Below, in pieces: positions 61,916 to 64,000 of a DNA stretch of 64,000 nucleotides (positions are counted from its first letter, which is position 1; every line of letters begins with the position of its first letter). The position numbers were made by a program, and so were the translations under genes. The DNA is taken from contig NC_014158.1 of assembly GCF_000092225.1 (NCBI RefSeq), forward strand, positions 4,216,001 through 4,280,000, in the 5' to 3' direction. This stretch comes from Tsukamurella paurometabola DSM 20162. GTDB lineage: Bacteria > Actinomycetota > Actinomycetes > Mycobacteriales > Mycobacteriaceae. Under the pieces are notes generated by a model. That model had not been told where the DNA came from. It did not search any database and saw only the letters and a list, made by a program, of their open reading frames with translations.

Positions 61916-62796
61916 CCGACCAGTGCGGCGGTGAGCGCGTGATAACCGCCGGCCACATCGGCGGCGCGGTGCAGGCCGATATCGCGCAGTGCGGCCGCGG
62001 CGAGCGAACTGGTGTAGCCCTCGGAGCAGATCACCAGCCAGCGCACGTCCCAGTCGACTGCCTGATCGATGCGGGCCGTGGAGGTGGGGTCCAGGCGCCA
62101 CTCCAACACATTGCGCTCGATCACCAGGGCGCCGGGCACCTCACCCTCGCTGGCCCGCTGCGCCGCGGGCCGGATGTCCACGAGGTGTGCGCCGGCGGCC
62201 AACTCGTCGGCGACCTCGGCGGCGCTGACCCGCTCGATCCGGTCCCGGGCGGCGGCGAGCAATGCGTTGATTCCCTTGGCGGCAGGGGTCTTCGGCGGTG
62301 CCTCCGGCTCGTCGGTGAGCTCGCTGCGCACGCGACGCAGCCGTCCGTTCGGGCTCACTTCGTAGTACGACATGGCGGTCAGCGGAGGCGAGTACGCGTG
62401 TACCGAGAGGGTGGGTGAGGAGGCCTCGCCGGAAGCGGCGTCGTGCGCGTCGGGGTGCCGGGTCACATCGTGCACCCATCCGCGGTCGAACGCTGCCTGC
62501 CCGCCCGGATCGATGCGCCGCTCACGCAGTCCCTCACCGTCCCAACTGCGTTCGGCGAGCGCACCGTCGACCACCGTGAGGGCGCCGAGCGAGCCCGCGT
62601 GATCGTGCAGCTCCGTGGAGCGTTCGGGTACCCAACTGATCAGCCAGACGTCGACGTCGTCGTCACCCCACAGTCGCGCGGCCCAGCGTTCACCGGCCGG
62701 CCACGCGGAGGGGAGGAGATGGTCGTAGTCACCCGCGTGCACCTTGGCCGCCTCGGCGGCCGTGAGCGCCAACAGGTCCGGTACATGCTCGGTCAT
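61912..62796 (-). CDS. Cysteine dioxygenase-like cupin fused to a rhodanese domain
   Basis: A 294-residue two-domain protein. Residues 1-150 are cysteine-dioxygenase-like: RSTELHDHAGSLGALTVVDG holds iron ligands His64 and His66, VHDVTRHP and SVHAYSPPLTAMSYYEV supply later His and Tyr. Residues 195-294 are a rhodanese: RVSAAEVADELAAGAHLVDI, GEVPGALVIERNVLEW, and the active loop VICSEGYTSS with Cys257. The fusion suggests linked thiol oxidation and sulfur transfer, for example making cysteine sulfinate and handling persulfide or sulfite products. ATG 62796 gives the start; a longer frame upstream is unlikely. Its stop overlaps the kinase stop by four bases. Confidence 0.87.
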   Translation of the reverse strand: MTEHVPDLLALTAAEAAKVHAGDYDHLLPSAWPAGERWAARLWGDDDVDVWLISWVPERSTELHDHAGSLGALTVVDGALAERSWDGEGLRERRIDPGGQAAFDRGWVHDVTRHPDAHDAASGEASSPTLSVHAYSPPLTAMSYYEVSPNGRLRRVRSELTDEPEAPPKTPAAKGINALLAAARDRIERVSAAEVADELAAGAHLVDIRPAAQRASEGEVPGALVIERNVLEWRLDPTSTARIDQAVDWDVRWLVICSEGYTSSLAAAALRDIGLHRAADVAGGYHALTAALVG

Positions 62797-62871
62797 GCAC
62801 CTCAGTGTCGGCCGGGCCCGCGATCCGGTGAACCCTTCCACTCACCGCGACCGCAACTGCGAACGCGCCGG

Positions 62872-63834
62872 TCAGCGCACCAGGCCGACCTTCTTGAGCC
62901 AGGTGGCCGCCACATCGGCCGGGTCGCGTCCTTCGATGTCGATCTGGCCGTTGAGCTCCTGCATGGTCTCGTTGGTGAGCAGCCTGCTCACCTTCCCGAG
63001 TACCTCGGTGAGTGCGGGGTACTTGGCGAGGGCGTCAGTGCGTACCTCGGGCACGCCGTCGTAGGGCAGGAAGAACTTCCGGTCGTCCTCCAGAAGTTCC
63101 AGGCCCATCTTCCGAATCCGCCCGTCGGTGGCGTAGACATCGCCGGCGAGGCAGGTGCCGCCGGAGATCGCCGAGTAGACCACTCCGGCGTCCATGGTGT
63201 TCACGGTGTTCGCCGGGGTCGCGGTGCCGAGCCGCACCTCGTACTTCTGCAGCAGGCGGGGCAGTCCGTCAGGGCGGGACTGAAATTCGGGGTCCACGCA
63301 CAGGCTGCGCTGCTGCGGCGGCAGCCGGAACAGATCGCTCAGCGTACGCAGGTTCAACTGGGCCTTCTGCTGCGGTGTGACGGCGAAGGCGTACGTATTG
63401 TTGAACGGTGCCGGAGTGAGCACCTCGATGCCGTTGCGGCGCTCCGCGTCACGGACGCGGGTGAACAGCTCGGTGGAATCACTGATGGTCTCGGTCTGCT
63501 TCAGGTAGCTCACCCAGATGGTGCCGGTGTACTCCCACGAGACATCGGCTGCGCCACTGACCATGGCCTGCCGGGACGACATCGAACCGGGGGCATTGGT
63601 GATGTCGGTGATGTCGGCGCCGGAGGCCTGCAGCATCGTCGTGGTGATCTTGCCGAGCAGGACACCCTCGGAGAAGGACTTCGAGGTCACCGAGATCGTG
63701 GCCCCGGCCAGCGGCTTCTGTCCGTCGGCCGATTCGGCGCTCACGAAGTGACCGGAGGAGCTCTCCAAGCCGCAGGCGCCGAGGGCCATCACCAGCGCCG
63801 CACCCAGCGCCGCGATCAGAGGACGGCGGGTCAT
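62872..63834 (-). CDS. Osmoprotectant ABC transporter substrate-binding lipoprotein (OpuAC/ProX-like)
   Basis: A 320-residue lipid-anchored binding protein for glycine betaine, choline or a related solute. Signal peptide with lipobox LGAC near residue 21; then ISVTSKSFSEGVLLGKITTT, the usual OpuAC/OsmF opening, DVSWEYTGTIWVSYL (with aromatic residues for the quaternary amine) and VVYSAISGGTCLAGDVYATD. It overlaps by four bases the upstream permease gene at the window edge, so this is an operon for an ABC importer whose ATPase lies outside the window. Confidence 0.9.
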   Translation of the reverse strand: MTRRPLIAALGAALVMALGACGLESSSGHFVSAESADGQKPLAGATISVTSKSFSEGVLLGKITTTMLQASGADITDITNAPGSMSSRQAMVSGAADVSWEYTGTIWVSYLKQTETISDSTELFTRVRDAERRNGIEVLTPAPFNNTYAFAVTPQQKAQLNLRTLSDLFRLPPQQRSLCVDPEFQSRPDGLPRLLQKYEVRLGTATPANTVNTMDAGVVYSAISGGTCLAGDVYATDGRIRKMGLELLEDDRKFFLPYDGVPEVRTDALAKYPALTEVLGKVSRLLTNETMQELNGQIDIEGRDPADVAATWLKKVGLVR

Positions 63835-64000
63835 GCCGGCACCCCCCGCAGTCCGCGGGGCGAGAGCAGGTACTCGGCGAGTCGGGCCACCCAGTCGATG
63901 GCCAGCGCGAGCAGCGCCACGAGGAGGGCACCGGAGAACAGCAGCGGAGGCAGGTACAGGGTGACGCCGGTGGTGATGAGCACGCCGAGGCCGCCGGCGC
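63831..64000 (-). CDS. Osmoprotectant ABC transporter permease, C-terminal part only
   Basis: Partial gene running off the right end. The visible ~55 residues read GLGVLITTGVTLYLPPLLFS, GALLVALLALAIDWVARLAE and YLLSPRGLRGVPA, the characteristic end of OpuB/ProW-type permeases (last membrane helix and basic tail). Its TGA overlaps the ATG of the binding-protein gene. Confidence 0.85.
   Translation of the reverse strand, partial: AGGLGVLITTGVTLYLPPLLFSGALLVALLALAIDWVARLAEYLLSPRGLRGVPA

Overview
High-GC actinobacterial chromosome, almost certainly a mycolic-acid-containing member of the Mycobacteriales. The window carries most of the arabinogalactan core: galactan exporter Wzm/Wzt, GlfT1, DprE1/DprE2, AftA and three tandem Emb arabinosyltransferases. 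It also has the bacterial proteasome activator Bpa and a 13E12-type DUF222/HNH gene. Three Emb paralogues and the general gene content suggest a Tsukamurella/Gordonia-like organism rather than Corynebacterium; the genus is inferred, not proven.

Layout. 1-3.6 kb: end of a decayed mobile element (membrane-anchored GH19-type wall hydrolase, coupled lipoprotein, frameshifted integrase remnant) abutting a tRNA-Ser(UGA) gene. 3.9-8.5 kb: quinone oxidoreductase, unknown helical protein, lipoprotein, LysE exporter and a class-V aminotransferase-like protein without the PLP lysine. 8.6-13.5 kb: bpa-wzm-wzt-glfT1 and an acyl-CoA synthetase. 13.5-17.3 kb: DoxX, a GT-C glycosyltransferase/GtrA pair, and a small XRE regulator/membrane-protein operon with palindromic operators. 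17.3-19.1 kb: glmS. 19.1-24.2 kb: complete ectoine-degradation operon doeB2-doeD-doeA-doeC, with overlapping or closely spaced genes. 24.4-27.3 kb: stand-alone sigma region-4 protein, and an SDR/acyl-CoA dehydrogenase pair divergent from a TetR regulator.

27.4-32.4 kb: dprE1-dprE2-aftA and an SDR. 32.4-43.7 kb: unrelated genes lying between aftA and the emb genes: iron-siderophore binding lipoprotein with an iron box, Tat-exported phosphoesterase, FAD monooxygenase, 13E12 HNH gene with a probable SOS box, bioY-bioM-bioN with divergent bioQ-type repressor and operator, aroQ, and an EspR-like / ImmA-IrrE / MAB_1171c-like module. 43.8-53.9 kb: three Emb arabinosyltransferases. 53.9-64 kb: GNAT, carboxylesterase, BCCT transporter, AIM24 protein, acyl-ACP desaturase, DevRS-like two-component pair, cysteine-dioxygenase/rhodanese fusion, and the start of an Opu/Pro-type osmoprotectant ABC transporter.

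How the parts fit. The wall genes build decaprenyl-phosphoryl-arabinose (DprE1/E2), prime and export galactan (GlfT1, Wzm/Wzt) and add arabinan (AftA, Embs); glmS feeds UDP-GlcNAc. The ectoine catabolic operon, BCCT carrier and Opu-type ABC transporter point to compatible-solute uptake and use. Regulatory sites proposed here (XRE operators, TetR operator, iron box, CRP-like boxes, SOS box, BioQ box) rest on visible palindromes and consensus matching by eye; none has been tested.
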